Assembly: GCA_029721435.1 (NCBI GenBank)
Contig: CM056574.1
Span: 1,437,001 to 1,501,000 of the forward strand
Direction: 5' to 3'
Length of the DNA: 64,000 bases
Source of the DNA: Gymnothorax reevesii
Lineage: Eukaryota > Chordata > Actinopteri > Anguilliformes > Muraenidae
Below, piece by piece: positions 30,897 to 42,073 of this stretch (positions are counted from its first letter, which is position 1; every line of letters starts with the position of its first letter). The translations under genes were made by a program, and so were the position numbers. The notes beneath the pieces were generated by a model, which made no database searches, was not told where the DNA came from, and was given only the letters and a program-made list of their open reading frames with translations.

Positions 30897-33800
30897 TATT
30901 ATAATTTTCGTTTAAATGGTGTTCTATTCCGAACAATCACTCAAAAAAAGAAAAAAATGGAACCCTATGGAATGTTAGATTTACTTAATAATATTATGTC
31001 AACTGGTTTTTGAGTGAGTGTATGTTCCAAACTCCTTTACTCCTCATCCGGCTCCTTTCTTCAGCCAGAGATCAACATTAACTGCGCTCTCTCTGCGGTT
31101 GTGTTCATGAATATATTGCGACAATGAATGGTAGGACTGTTAATATCGGACCCCTTAACTTTGCATCTCTGCTGCACCCACGTGAACTCTTCTCTAAATG
31201 ATGATTAAACGTAAAGATCACAGACTGAATGTTCTAAACTGCAGCCACCGCTTCGGGGTCTGTTCCGACGGGCTATAACTGACTGTCCACGCATCGCTGT
31301 GATGACGGATGGCCTTGGTTCAGTCTCGTGGTCCTGCAGCGCTGCTGGATCTTATGCAGCCTGGGTTAGATCCCGGGCCACACGCGGAGATGCAGCGCTT
31401 TGAGACCCGCCTCCGCGAGAGTCTTGGGTTTAATACGGTTTGCGAGGGGGAAATCTGGAAATCACTTTAATACGCAAATTTAGCCGGCGAAAACAATCCC
31501 AGTGCAACCTGCCAAACTTCTCCACAAGAGCATCAGCGATTAGGCTAACAGCTCCAGACACAGCTGGCCGTGACGCTCAGGGTTAGAGCAAGGCGGTTTG
31601 ACGGCACCCAAAGGAATGAAAGGTCGTCCACGGTACATAAGCAACTGTACCTCACAATAACAAAAATATGAGAAGGGCTCTTTGCGAGCGCAAGGTCTGC
31701 GTGCTGCCTGCTCTCCTGATACTGAGTTCATCATAAACAAAGGCCTACTGGGGGCGCGGGAGTCCTCCTTCGCCATCGACACCCCACAATTTCGTTAAGC
31801 TGAGCCCTTTCCTCTCCCCTTCTGGTTATTCAGATCAAATCTCGCGGTTCTGAAGCTGGCCTGGAAACAGTTTTATTTGTGGGATATCATAAAATAAACA
31901 AAAGAAATCCCTGCGCCACCCACGCGGCAGATTAGCGCGATGTCTTCGCGGGCATTCAGGGTGAGCATTGGGCGCGTCACCTGAGACACTAAAACGCGCG
32001 CCCGTGTCGCCACTTCTCTGTGGCTCTCTATTGTTACCGCTTAAAAGAGAAAAAAACACGGTGGAAATTTCCGTCAGACAGACAAATTCGAGTCTGGGCA
32101 ACACTCAATCCCCCCCAGTCTCGGCTTTTCTTTCTCTCCCCTATACTTACTATTACCGTTACCCGTTCTCTTATGACTCAGAATATGGTGGTTTATTATC
32201 AGCATTTAGTTATCTTGAACCCCTACTTGGGAACTCCTGCCCAGTTAAAACCTACTAATGCACTCAGCACATCCAAGAAGCCTCTTAAAGCACATCGTAT
32301 TTTACTCTTGGTTTAATGAACTTATAGAATTCCACTGCTTTGCAAAGTTGAACCAAATTCCATAAACAGACATTTCTTCTCCTTATTTTCACAGTTATTA
32401 GTGCAGCAACTTTAAACAAGAAACAGCCGACTGGAGCCCAACTTATTCACTCCTCCCTGGGCTCCTCCAGCACATGGTGAGCTGGAGCTGTGGGAGGGGT
32501 CATGTGGGATGTGTCCTAACCTGACCCCTCCTCCTTAATCCTGCTTCAGGGGAATCTGAACATCAGGCAAGATGCCCCCTCAAAACGCTGCATGTTACTG
32601 AATACTGGTTAAAATTAGGATAAAGGTTATTGAACACAGGTTGGGATCAGGATTAGGGTAAAGGAACGCAGTTAGGTTAGGGTTAGGATGAGGGTTATTG
32701 AACATGGTAAGGTTGAAGTTGTGACTGTTAGATTTAATTTGTTGGCGCTTGTATCTGTAGGGCTTGACCTCTGTCGGAATTGCTGCCCTTTGTCAAATGG
32801 CGATTCCGTCTTAACACTGTGGCTCCGCTGTGAGATTCCTGCTTTGCCTCGTGTCTTGCAGTCAGAGACAGAAGTCTGCGGACGAGCGGACGCGGTGCAG
32901 AGGTTCTCTCTCATCGATGTGAGCACTGCGCCCCACCCCCACTCAGGACAGCAGATTGAGTCTGAAACTTCCTGTTGAACCAGAAGTTTCCTGTATTAAG
33001 TTTATGGCAGAGGTTACTCTAGGCCCACTGTTACCGCTGTCTAATGTTCAGGGAGCACCATGATCCTGGGGTTAAAAACATGGGGTAAAGTGGAACTTTC
33101 GGGAAATGGAAAAATGTATTTAAAATCCTGTAATATCTGCATGGTGAAATCACAACGCATAAAATCTGTCTTTTAATAACATTTGACTATTTATAAAGAA
33201 TAATGGGAGCACAGTGCTAAATAAAAAAAAAAGTGTTTGTGCTTCATGTTGTGGAGCTCACTGTACATTGTTATTAATATTTCATCGGTGGACTCTATTG
33301 TTTTTGTGGGATAATTTCCTGCTGATACTCCTAAAGAGCTGGGACATTGCCTGTACTTTTATCTTCCACTATTTTGAACTCGTTGAACGATGACTCAATC
33401 AATTTGACTCACATGGATGCATCCATTCAGATCACAATAATTAATTCCAGACATAGCCAATTAGCTTGAATGTTCTTCCCGAATAGTTGGACACATCTCT
33501 CCTAGGAAGGCAAAACGTCAGCGGTGTCAACAATGTGGAGGCTAAAGGGAACTGAACCTTCAGCCTGTCAGCGAAGGACACGCAGCTCTCAGACCTTCCC
33601 ATTTTTGGTCTGACAAAAACACCAGGTAACGCCTTACAGGCCTGTCTCAGCCACACACACAACCTCCAGCCGGAAAACAAAGTCGGATCTTCCATTTGTT
33701 CATTGATGGTGTTGCCTATTTCACCAGCATCTGTCTCTCATTAGATGTCTTTTTCTGCTTGATCATGGAGGTGTAGTCTTTTTAATTTCAGTTCCGTTGA

Positions 33801-35852
33801 ATTTACAATCAAATGAGAACCACTGTAAGATGTCTTGAGCCTATTTCTGAGCTGATTAATAGATGTAATAGTGTAATTTTCAAGAATTCTTTGCTGGTAA
33901 ACAAAATAGTGTCATTTCTGGAAGTTTCTCAACTGCTGTTTCGCAAAGACCTCTCTGTTCGTGATACTGAACGAACTGAGCTGCAGGCGTCGTTACAGAT
34001 AATCCCTTTTCCCGGGCTTGAATATTGACGTTAAGTTACACCTGACCATCTTCATTTGAACACAGGAGCCTGTGACGTCGGGAACAGTACGAAAATAACG
34101 GAGGTTTGCTTCACTGATGAGGAGCATAAGGATAGGGGGGGGGGGGGTTAGATTTTGGGGGTGAGATGAATTATTTTATCCTGCGAGACTCAATTAAGTG
34201 GTTGGTTTAGCCGTAGCGCAGGCGTGGGGAGCGGGAACGGGTCAGCGCCGGGTTGAGGTATTCTTCATTATTTTTCCGCCTGTCCGATCCGACGAGCGGG
34301 AGCGTGGAAACGGCCGACAGCCGCGCGGCGATGACCCGGCACTGCTGGCGGGAAACGTCAAACACACTCAGCGGTTTCCCCGGGGACGGGATTATGATCA
34401 GCGGTGCAGAACACACCTGCACTGTTGGGCGCGGCGAGACCACTCCCACCGGGGGAGGGCCCTGTGGTGTCATTAGGGCCCCCAGCCAATGAAATTAATT
34501 CCATTAACCCTTTATTCTCCACTACTCAGCATGTCCGCTCTTTTGTCGGGGAAGGCTTCCCTTTTTGATGAGTTTATTTTAGCAATAAAAGCACTTCCTG
34601 CTGCGTCTGTCATCTAAAGCCAGACAGGCTTCAACTGTGAGCTGAAATATATAAAATAGATAAACCAAAAATGAGGATGGAAATTAAACCAAAAAAGAAA
34701 GATGGTAATGGACAAACAATGAGGGTGAATATTATATCAATATATCAAAACATTGTCAGTATCTGCAACCCTGTCATCTAAACAGACATGACTGCATAGC
34801 CTTCTATGGTGGTAGGTAAGTTAGGTGGATGTTCCCAGATATATTTCTTTTAAAACAGAATAAATCTGAATCATTTAAATCAAACAAACACACATTAACT
34901 TGAGTTGATTCAATACAGTGCTGAACTGAAATTAAAGTGCACTTACTGACATGGCTTCATTAAGTAGGTTTGGATGCCTGAGGACTCGGCCTGGTTTTAC
35001 CGCAGGGAGGGCGTAGTTCTTCCACTTGTTAATGCCGGCTGATGTCAAATTGGTGGTTTGTAATTTTTTGTTTTATTTTTCGCATGCCGTGTAGGGATGT
35101 CCCCACTGCCCCACTTTTTTGGCTGTTCCCCCGGCTCCATAATAAGCCATTATCAGCGCCTGACACAGGAAGCCTGTGGGTCAGTCCTAATGCGTACGGA
35201 CAGGTCACCCGCCGCCTCCCATCGCCAGCGCTCCGAAGGGTGCGTGCCACTCAGAACACGTTTTCTGACTATTTTTAACCAAAACCACAAAACTATACAG
35301 TAAAAACTCTCAATGATTGAATTTATTTATTTTCGACATTCTTAGTCTTAGTTCTGGAATTGCATTCTTTTTCACTTCCCATGATCAGCCTTAAGGACAG
35401 TCTTATCACTATTGATTGTATTTTCACAGCACCGTAAAATATTAACACATCCAGTTTGCCAGGTGTTCCTGGAACATGAACCTAGTTAGTTGAAATTTCT
35501 GAACATGTATTAGTTTTTATTTTATACGTTCATTTGTATATATTTCGCCCTGTCCGTTGCAAAGAGCGCAGTTGTGTGTTTCCTATCCTATCCTCCTCTG
35601 CTGTGGTATTTTGGCTATGTGTGTGGCGGTTCTGGCTCAGATTGCATTCTGGGACAGTGGAGGAGTGTCAGTCGCAGCACAGCAGGTCTGAACAGGGCTG
35701 TCCTGGGGGTGAGAGGTGGGGAGTGTGGATCCCCGGCTCGTCTGTAACGTGGTTTGGCAGTGAAAGAGACGGCTCCCTGTGTCATGACAGGAATATTACA
35801 GACTGCAGACCTCAGCTGCTCTCCTGCGTAACCAGAGACCAGCACTGCTCTG
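30897..35852 (+). other. Intergenic sequence, no gene recognised
   Basis: Mixed composition. Notable local items: TTAGGGTT-like stretches at 32,640-32,700, a 14-bp G run at 34,135-34,148 and GC-rich 34,200-34,470. Short ORFs only (none above 100 codons before 35,500); none recognised. Confidence 0.35.
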
Positions 35853-35886
35853 GTGAGAGTGTGTGTGTGTGTGTGTGTGTGCGTGC

Positions 35887-35942
<56 letters not shown>

Positions 35943-36214
35943 TCATGTGAGTGTGTGTGTGTGTGTGTGTGTGTGCGTGTGTGCGTGTGTGCACGTTCAT
36001 GTGAGAGTGTGTGTGTGTGTGTGTGCGTGTGTGCGTGTGTGCACGTTCATGTGAGAGTATGTGTGTGTGTGTGTGCACGTTCATGTGAGAGTGTGTGTGT
36101 GTGTGTGTGTGTGTACGTGTGTGTGCGTTCATGTGAGTGTGTGTGTGTGTGTGCGCGTGTGTGTGGGCCTGTGTATGCGTGCGTGTGAATGTGTGTGTGT
36201 GCTTGCGTTTGTTC

Positions 36215-36249
<35 letters not shown>

Positions 36250-36347
36250 CATGAGTGTGTGTGTGTGCCTGTGTATGCATGTGTGTGCCTGAGTGTGTGT
36301 GTGTGTGCGTGTGTGTTAGTGTGTGTGTGTGTGGGGGGGGGGGGTGT
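35853..36347 (+). repeat. Long interrupted TG microsatellite ending in a G run
   Basis: About 480 bp of (TG)n with recurring GCGTGTGTGCACGTTCATGT interruptions at about 40-60 bp spacing, so part of it behaves as a compound minisatellite, and a run of 11 or more G near 36,334. ORFs through it are artefacts. Confidence 0.95.
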
Positions 36348-36379
36348 ACACACAACGCAGAGTGGTGGAGGTTGAGACA

Positions 36380-36478
36380 CTGCTATGAGACGAGAGAGAG
36401 GAGAGATGGAGGGAGAGGAAGAGGGGAGAGATGGAGGGAGAGAGAGAGAGAGATGGAGGAAGAGAGAGGGGGGAGATG

Positions 36479-36522
<44 letters not shown>

Positions 36523-37011
36523 AGATGGAGGGGGGAGAGAGAGAGAGATGGAGAGAGAGAGAGAGAGAGATGAAGAGAGAGAGAGAGAGAGAGATGGAGG
36601 GAGAGAGAGGGGGGAGATGGAGGGAGAGAGAGAGAGAGAGATGGAGAGAGAGAGGAGAGATGGAGGGAGAGAGAGAGAGAGGAGAGATGGAGGGAGAGAG
36701 GAGAGATGGAGGGAGAGAGAGAGAGAGGAGAGATGGAGGGAGAGAGAGAGAGATGGAGGGAGAGAGAGGGGGGAGATGGAGGGAGAGAGAGAGAGAGATG
36801 GAGAGAGAGAGGAGAGATGGAGGGAGGAGAGAGAGAGATGGAGGGAGAGAGAGGGGGGAGATGGAGGGAGAGAGAGAGAGAGAGATGGAGAGAGAGAGGA
36901 GAGATGGAGGGAGAGAGAGAGAGAGGAGAGATGGAGGGAGAGAGAGAGAGATGGAGGGAGAGAGAGAGAGATGGAGAGAGAGGAGAGATGGAGGGAGGAG
37001 AGAGATGGATT
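36380..37011 (+). repeat. GA-rich satellite (GAGATGGAGGGAGAGAGA)
   Basis: About 630 bp of purine-only sequence built of GAGAGAGA, GAGATGGAGGGAG and GGGGGGAGATGG blocks. It is open in several frames, giving Arg/Glu-rich reading. The same sequence resumes at 40,874, on the other side of the LINE. Confidence 0.95.
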
Positions 37012-40000
37012 TTTCAAAAAAGACCCAGATCTCAGGACAGTAAATACAAGTTTAATTTAGGATCAAAAACAATAGACCACAGCAGAAATTACACTTATTT
37101 AGGCCTCACAATCAGTTCAACTGGAAGTTTTAACTTGGCTGTGAGGGAACTGAAAGAGAAAGCCAGAAGGGCTTTCTATGCCATTAAAAGGGGAATAAAT
37201 TTTGACATCCCAATTCCAATTTGGTTAAAGATCTTTAAATCAGTGATACAACCCATTGCATTATATGGCAGTGAAGTCTGGGGTCCGCTTTCTAATCAAG
37301 ATTTTTCAAAATGGGAAAAACACCCAACCGAATCCCTGCATGCAGAATTCTGTAAAATGATACTACACGTACAAAGAAAAACACCCAATAATGCATGCAG
37401 GGCTGAATTAGGCCAGTATCCTCTCATAATTGACATTGAAAAGAGAGCAATAAAGTTTTGGGAACATCTAAAGCACAGCGACCCCGACTCATACCATTAC
37501 AAAGCCCTGAAATGCCAAGAGATGAGCACAGAGAGAAGTGCCCTCAGTCAGCTGGTCCTGAGGCTGACCTCACTAACACCTGCAGAGATGAGCATAGAGA
37601 GAAGTGCCCTCAGTCAGCTGGTCCTGAGGCTGACCTCACTAACACCTGCAGAGATGAGCACAGAGAGAAGTGCCCTCTGTCAGCTGGTCCTGAGGCTGAC
37701 CTCACTAACACCTGCAGAGATGAGCACAGAGAGAAGTGCCCTCTGTCAGCTGGTCCTGAGGCTGACCTCACGAACACCTGCAGAGATGAGCACAGAGAGA
37801 AGTGCCCTCAGTCAGCTGGTCCTGAGGATAACCTCACTAACACCTGCAGAGATGAGCACAGAGAGAAGTGCCCTCTGTCAGCTGGTCCTGAGGCTGACCT
37901 CACGAACACCTGCAGAGATGAGCACAGAGAGAAGTGCCCTCAGTCAGCTGGTCCTGAGGCTGACCTCACTAACACCTGCAGAGATGAGCACAGAGAGAAG
38001 TGCCCTCAGTCAGCTGGTCCTGAGGCTGACCTCACTAACACCTGCAGAGATGAGCACAGAGAGAAGTGCCCTCAGTCAGCTGGTCCTGAGGCTGACCTCT
38101 CTAACACCAGCAGAGATGAGCACAGAGAGAAGTGCCCTCAGTCAGCTGGTCCTGAGGCTGACCTCACTAACACCGGCAGAGATGAGCACAGAGAGAAGTG
38201 CCCTCAGTCAGCTGGTCCTGAGGCTGACCTCTCTAACACCTGCAGAGATGAGCACAGAGAGAAGTGCCCTCAGTCAGCTGGTCCTGAGGCTGACCTCTCT
38301 AACACCAGCAGAGATGAGCACAGAGAGAAGTGCCCTCAGTCAGCTGGTCCTGAGCCTGACCTCACTAACACTAGCAGAGATGAGCACAGAGAGAAGTGCC
38401 CTCAGTCAGCTGGTCCTGAGGCTGACCTCACTAACACCTGCAGAGATGAGCACAGAGAGAAGTGCCCTCAGTCAGCTGGTCCTGAGGCTAACCTCACTAA
38501 CACTTGCAGAGATGAGCACAGAGAGAAGTGCCCTCAGTCAGCTGGTCCTGAGGCTGACCTCAGTAACACCTGCAGAGATGAGCACAGAGAGAAGTGCCCT
38601 CAGTCAGCTGGTCCTGAGGCTGACCTCAGTAACACCTGCAGAGATGAGCACAGAGAGAAGTGCCCTCAGTCAGCTGGTCCTGAGGCTGACCTCACTAACA
38701 CCTGCAGAGATGAGCACAGAGAGAAGGGCCTTCAGTCAGCTGGTCCTGAGGCTGACCTCTCTAACACCTGCAGAGATGAGCACAGAGAGAAGTGCCCTCT
38801 GTCAGCTGGTCCTGAGGCTGACCTCACTAACACCTGCAGAGATGAGCACAGAGAGAAGTGCCCTCAGTCAGCTGGTCCTGAGGCTAACCTCACTAACACC
38901 TGCAGAGATGAGCACAGAGAGAAGTGCCCTCAGTCAGCTGGTCCTGAGGCTGACCTTTCTAACACCTGCAGAGATGAGCACAGAGAGAAGTGCCCTCAGT
39001 CAGCTGGTCCTGAGGCTGACCTCACTAACACCGGCAGAGATGAGCACAGAGAGAAGTGCCCTCAGTCAGCTGGTCCTGAGGCTGACCTCTCTAACACCTG
39101 CAGAGATGAGCACAGAGAGAAGTGCCCTCAGTCAGCTGGTCCTGAGGCTGACCTCTCTAACACCAGCAGAGATGAGCACAGAGAGAAGTGCCCTCAGTCA
39201 GCTGGTCCTGAGCCTGACCTCACTAACACTAGCAGAGATGAGCACAGAGAGAAGTGCCCTCAGTCAGCTGGTCCTGAGGCTGACCTCACTAACACCTGCA
39301 GAGATGAGCACAGAGAGAAGTGCCCTCAGTCAGCTGGTCCTGAGGCTAACCTCACTAACACTTGCAGAGATGAGCACAGAGAGAAGTGCCCTCAGTCAGC
39401 TGGTCCTGAGGCTGACCTCAGTAACACCTGCAGAGATGAGCACAGAGAGAAGGGCCTTCAGTCAGCTGGTCCTGAGGCTGACCTCTCTAACACCTGCAGA
39501 GATGAGCACAGAGAGAAGTGCCCTCTGTCAGCTGGTCCTGAGGCTGACCTCACTAACACCTGCAGAGATGAGCACAGAGAGAAGTGCCCTCAGTCAGCTG
39601 GTCCTGAGGCTGACCTCACTAACACCTGCAGAGATGAGCACAGAGAGAAGTGCCCTCAGTCAGCTGGTCCTGAGGCTAACCTCACTAACACCTGCAGAGA
39701 TGAGCACAGAGAGAAGTGCCCTCAGTCAGCTGGTCCTGAGGCTAACCTCACTAACACCTGCAGAGATGAGCACAGAGAGAAGTGCCCTCAGTCAGCTGGT
39801 CCTGAGGCTGACCTCACTAACACCTGCAGAGATGAGCATAGAGAGAAGTGCCCTCAGTCAGCTGGTCCTGAGGCTGACCTCTCTAACACCTGCAGAGATG
39901 AGCACAGAGAGAAGTGCCCTCAGTCAGCTGGTCCTGAGGCTGACCTCTCTAACACCGGCAGAGATGAGCACAGAGAGAAGTGCCCTCAGTCAGCTGGTCC

Positions 40001-40620
40001 TGAGGCTGACCTCACTAACACCTGCAGAGATGAGCACAGAGAGAAGTGCCCTCAGTCAGCTGGTCCTGAGGCTGACCTCTCTAACACCGGCTAACATTAA
40101 CCAGCCTCAAGACGGCACCACCAAAACACACACTATTAGAGTGAACCAAATTATAGCACAACAAAAAGAAAATTATATCAACTATTGGAGCAACCAAACC
40201 CAAACACAAAGTAAACTTAATTGCTATCTGGCCCTAAAAAGGAAATACATTCAGGCAGATTATCTAAACTTGGTCAAAAATAAAAGACTGAGGAAAACAT
40301 TGAGCATGTACAGGCTCAGTGAGCACAGTCTGGCCATAGAGACCGGCAGACACAGGCAGACTTGGCTCCCTAAAGACCAAAGACTGTGCTCACAGTGCCA
40401 TCAAAATGAGGTTGAGACAGAAAATCATTTCCTCCTGAAATGCAATAAATTCCAAAAAGAAAGAGATATATTCTTCAATAAAATTACACAGATTCACCCA
40501 AATTTTTTGAACCTCCCCGATGAAGAAAAACTCCCCGTTCTCCTGGGAGAGGAAAACAGCAGCGTGATGCTGGCAGCACTATTTGTTTACGCCTGTCACA
40601 GCCTAAGAGGTAGTGAGTGA
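37012..40620 (+). CDS. LINE ORF2 C-terminal region with 39 in-frame 22-residue repeats
   Basis: The open frame runs from the GA satellite (nominal ATG 36706) through LINE sequence to TGA 40618. The LINE part begins at IFQKRPRSQDSKYKFNLG, then YTYLGLTISSTGSFNLAVRE, KARRAFYAIKRGINF, IQPIALYGSEVWGPL (post-RT thumb/connection), then 39 copies of a 22-residue unit starting EMSTERSALSQLVLRLTS, then a C-terminus with CX2CX9HX4C (CSQCHQNEVETENHFLLKC), a zinc-finger type found in RT proteins. The catalytic RT palm and endonuclease are absent, so this copy cannot be autonomous. The lack of stops over 1.2 kb of unique LINE sequence plus the array is notable. Whether it is transcribed is unknown. Confidence 0.7.
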   Translation, partial: FQKRPRSQDSKYKFNLGSKTIDHSRNYTYLGLTISSTGSFNLAVRELKEKARRAFYAIKRGINFDIPIPIWLKIFKSVIQPIALYGSEVWGPLSNQDFSKWEKHPTESLHAEFCKMILHVQRKTPNNACRAELGQYPLIIDIEKRAIKFWEHLKHSDPDSYHYKALKCQEMSTERSALSQLVLRLTSLTPAEMSIERSALSQLVLRLTSLTPAEMSTERSALCQLVLRLTSLTPAEMSTERSALCQLVLRLTSRTPAEMSTERSALSQLVLRITSLTPAEMSTERSALCQLVLRLTSRTPAEMSTERSALSQLVLRLTSLTPAEMSTERSALSQLVLRLTSLTPAEMSTERSALSQLVLRLTSLTPAEMSTERSALSQLVLRLTSLTPAEMSTERSALSQLVLRLTSLTPAEMSTERSALSQLVLRLTSLTPAEMSTERSALSQLVLSLTSLTLAEMSTERSALSQLVLRLTSLTPAEMSTERSALSQLVLRLTSLTLAEMSTERSALSQLVLRLTSVTPAEMSTERSALSQLVLRLTSVTPAEMSTERSALSQLVLRLTSLTPAEMSTERRAFSQLVLRLTSLTPAEMSTERSALCQLVLRLTSLTPAEMSTERSALSQLVLRLTSLTPAEMSTERSALSQLVLRLTFLTPAEMSTERSALSQLVLRLTSLTPAEMSTERSALSQLVLRLTSLTPAEMSTERSALSQLVLRLTSLTPAEMSTERSALSQLVLSLTSLTLAEMSTERSALSQLVLRLTSLTPAEMSTERSALSQLVLRLTSLTLAEMSTERSALSQLVLRLTSVTPAEMSTERRAFSQLVLRLTSLTPAEMSTERSALCQLVLRLTSLTPAEMSTERSALSQLVLRLTSLTPAEMSTERSALSQLVLRLTSLTPAEMSTERSALSQLVLRLTSLTPAEMSTERSALSQLVLRLTSLTPAEMSIERSALSQLVLRLTSLTPAEMSTERSALSQLVLRLTSLTPAEMSTERSALSQLVLRLTSLTPAEMSTERSALSQLVLRLTSLTPANINQPQDGTTKTHTIRVNQIIAQQKENYINYWSNQTQTQSKLNCYLALKRKYIQADYLNLVKNKRLRKTLSMYRLSEHSLAIETGRHRQTWLPKDQRLCSQCHQNEVETENHFLLKCNKFQKERDIFFNKITQIHPNFLNLPDEEKLPVLLGEENSSVMLAALFVYACHSLRGSE
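37519..40092 (+). repeat. 66-bp minisatellite, exactly 39 copies, in frame within LINE ORF
   Basis: Units begin GAGATGAGCACAGAGAGAAG at 37519 and each is 66 bp; 2,574 bp equals 39 x 66 with no net indel. Substitutions recur (CAGTCAG/CTGTCAG, GAGGCTGAC/GAGCCTGAC, CTCACT/CTCTCT/CTCAGT). A 13-unit (858-bp) higher-order repeat is visible: TGAGCCTGAC occurs at 38351 and 39209 with matching neighbours. Two forward frames are open, because the unit is a multiple of 3 and lacks stops in both. Confidence 0.97.
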
Positions 40621-40852
40621 CCCCCCCCCACAAAAAAAAAAAAAAAAAAGAGAAAAGATTAATTCAGCATTTTTTTTCTTTCATAATTTCTGTTATTATT
40701 ATTATTAGTAGAAATAGTATTGTTGTCCCAGTTACTATGTATTGTTAATGTGTATATTCATTGCTTAAGGTTCACTTTGTTATATGTGTATGTATAGGTT
40801 TGTTATATGTTCAGTACATGCTTTGGCAATATGTACAACATGTATGTCATGC

Positions 40853-40858
40853 CAATAA
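40853..40858 (+). terminator. Poly(A)-like signal at the LINE 3' end
   Basis: ATGCCAATAAAGCAC near 40,848-40,862 is the terminal AATAAA-type signal of fish LINEs, directly before the GA-rich flank. Confidence 0.5.
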
Positions 40859-40873
40859 AGCACAAATTGAAAT

Positions 40874-41003
40874 TGAGGAAGAGAGAGGGGAGATGGAGGG
40901 AGAGAGAGAGAGAGAGATGGAGGGAGAGAGAGAGAGATGGAGGGAGAGAGAGGGGGGAGATGGAGGGAGAGAGAGAGAGATGGAGGAAGAGAGAGGAGAG
41001 AGA
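40874..41003 (+). repeat. GA-rich satellite, right-hand part
   Basis: Same GAGATGGAGGGAGAGAGA units as 36380-37011, directly after the LINE 3' end, about 130 bp. Confidence 0.9.
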
Positions 41004-41220
41004 TCATATGCTCCACGATCAGACCCAATTTGCTTCACACATTTGTTTGCCTTTGCTGAAACATACATGGGGAACATAATGCAAGAAAAAATGCAGGAAA
41101 GTCGAGTGATGAAATATTAATGAGACTATAGGACAGACTGGAAGCTCTGGAATCCTGTGGGTCTTATTTTCACGCTCTGGTGTAGATTCTGCAGTCCTGT
41201 CGAGCAGGTCGTGCCCAGAC

Positions 41221-41300
41221 GCCGCCTGCTTTTCTCTGTCTGAATATCCGTCTGCATATGTGCCTGTCTGTCAATCTGTCCATCTCTCTGTCTGTCTGTA

Positions 41301-41335
<35 letters not shown>

Positions 41336-41345
41336 TTCTATTTCA
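41221..41345 (+). repeat. TCTG/TCTC simple repeat
   Basis: Degenerate CTGTCTGT and CTCTCTCT units over about 120 bp. Confidence 0.8.
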
Positions 41346-41372
41346 CCCCCCTTTACGCCTCTAACTCAACAG

Positions 41373-41702
41373 TTGGTGAAATCATGTCATTGTCTGGATT
41401 GGGATCTACATGGCCAAAATAAAACATTTCAGAATTATTTACTTGACAGGCGTCAGTGTGTTAAGATTGGTCATACAAAATCAGATTTTTTGTTAATTGA
41501 TGGAGGTGTGCCACAAGGTTCTGTCTTGGGTCCCATGCTTTTCATTGTCTATATCGATGATATCGTATCTTCTTTAAATGGTTGTTATGCCCATCTTTAT
41601 GCAGATGACACAATTTTATATTGCATTGCAGACTCTGTACAGCGAGCCATTAAAAATGTGCAACTGGCTTTAAATTCTTTTCAAGAAACCCTTATTAAAC
41701 AT
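41373..41702 (+). pseudogene. LINE reverse transcriptase fragment (YADD)
   Basis: Open reading with PQGSVLGPMLF and YADDTIL RT motifs, interrupted after SFQETLIKHKHLNP by the inserted retroposon; the N-terminal RT and endonuclease are missing. Confidence 0.85.
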
Positions 41703-41717
41703 AAACATCTTAATCCA

Positions 41718-42073
41718 TTCATTTTCTATACCCGCTTATTCCTCACAAGAGAGCGCGGGGCGGAGCCTATCCCAGCTGACAATGGGCAAAGGCAGGGACC
41801 CACCCTGGACAGCTCGCCAATCCATCGCACACACTATTCACTCACACACTCATACATCTGGGCAATTTAGTGTCTCCAATTAACCTGAGAATTAACCTAA
41901 CCTAACCTATACATGTCTTTGGACTGTGGGAGGAAACCGAAGTACCCGGAGAAAACCCACGCGAACACGGGGGAACATGCAAACTCCACACAGAAAGGCC
42001 CCAGGCCAGATTTGAATCCACAACCTTCTTGTTGTGAGGCAGCAATGCTAATCACTGTGCCACTGTGCCGCCC
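41718..42073 (+). mobile_element. Retroposed fish interspersed repeat with 10-bp target duplication
   Basis: 356 bp inserted in the LINE, flanked by a perfect 10-bp duplication TCTTAATCCA (41708-41717, 42074-42083). It contains the sequence widely repeated in fish genomes (TTCATTTTCTATACCCGCTT at the start; GTACCCGGAGAAAACCCACG; CAAACTCCACACAGAAAGGC; GTGCCACTGTGCCGCC at the end). The long duplication fits LINE-driven retroposition; no tRNA-type promoter boxes were identified. Confidence 0.8.

Larger units (their letters stand above)
37012..40873 (+). mobile_element. 5'-truncated non-LTR retrotransposon with internal coding minisatellite
   Basis: Sits within a GA satellite that continues on both sides. 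The coding part is the C-terminal region of a LINE ORF2, stop at 40618-40620, followed by an A-rich run (40,632-40,649), an AT-rich 3' UTR and the 3' terminus GCCAATAAAGCACAAATTGA. About 2.57 kb of its 3.86 kb is an in-frame 66-bp tandem array. No clear target duplication could be defined because the flanks are purine repeats. LINE clade uncertain. Confidence 0.85.

Noticed and set aside
32640..32700. Telomere-like TTAGGG stretches
   Set aside because: Only a few imperfect GGTTAGGGTTAGG units, too short for an interstitial telomere array.
35812..36380. His/Thr and Cys/Val-rich ORFs
   Set aside because: Translations of the CA/TG microsatellite.
37458..40094. 878-codon ORF with CRDEHREKCPQSAGPEADLTNT repeats
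   Set aside because: Second open frame of the 66-bp array; the LINE frame continues into non-repeat LINE coding sequence on both sides, this one does not.
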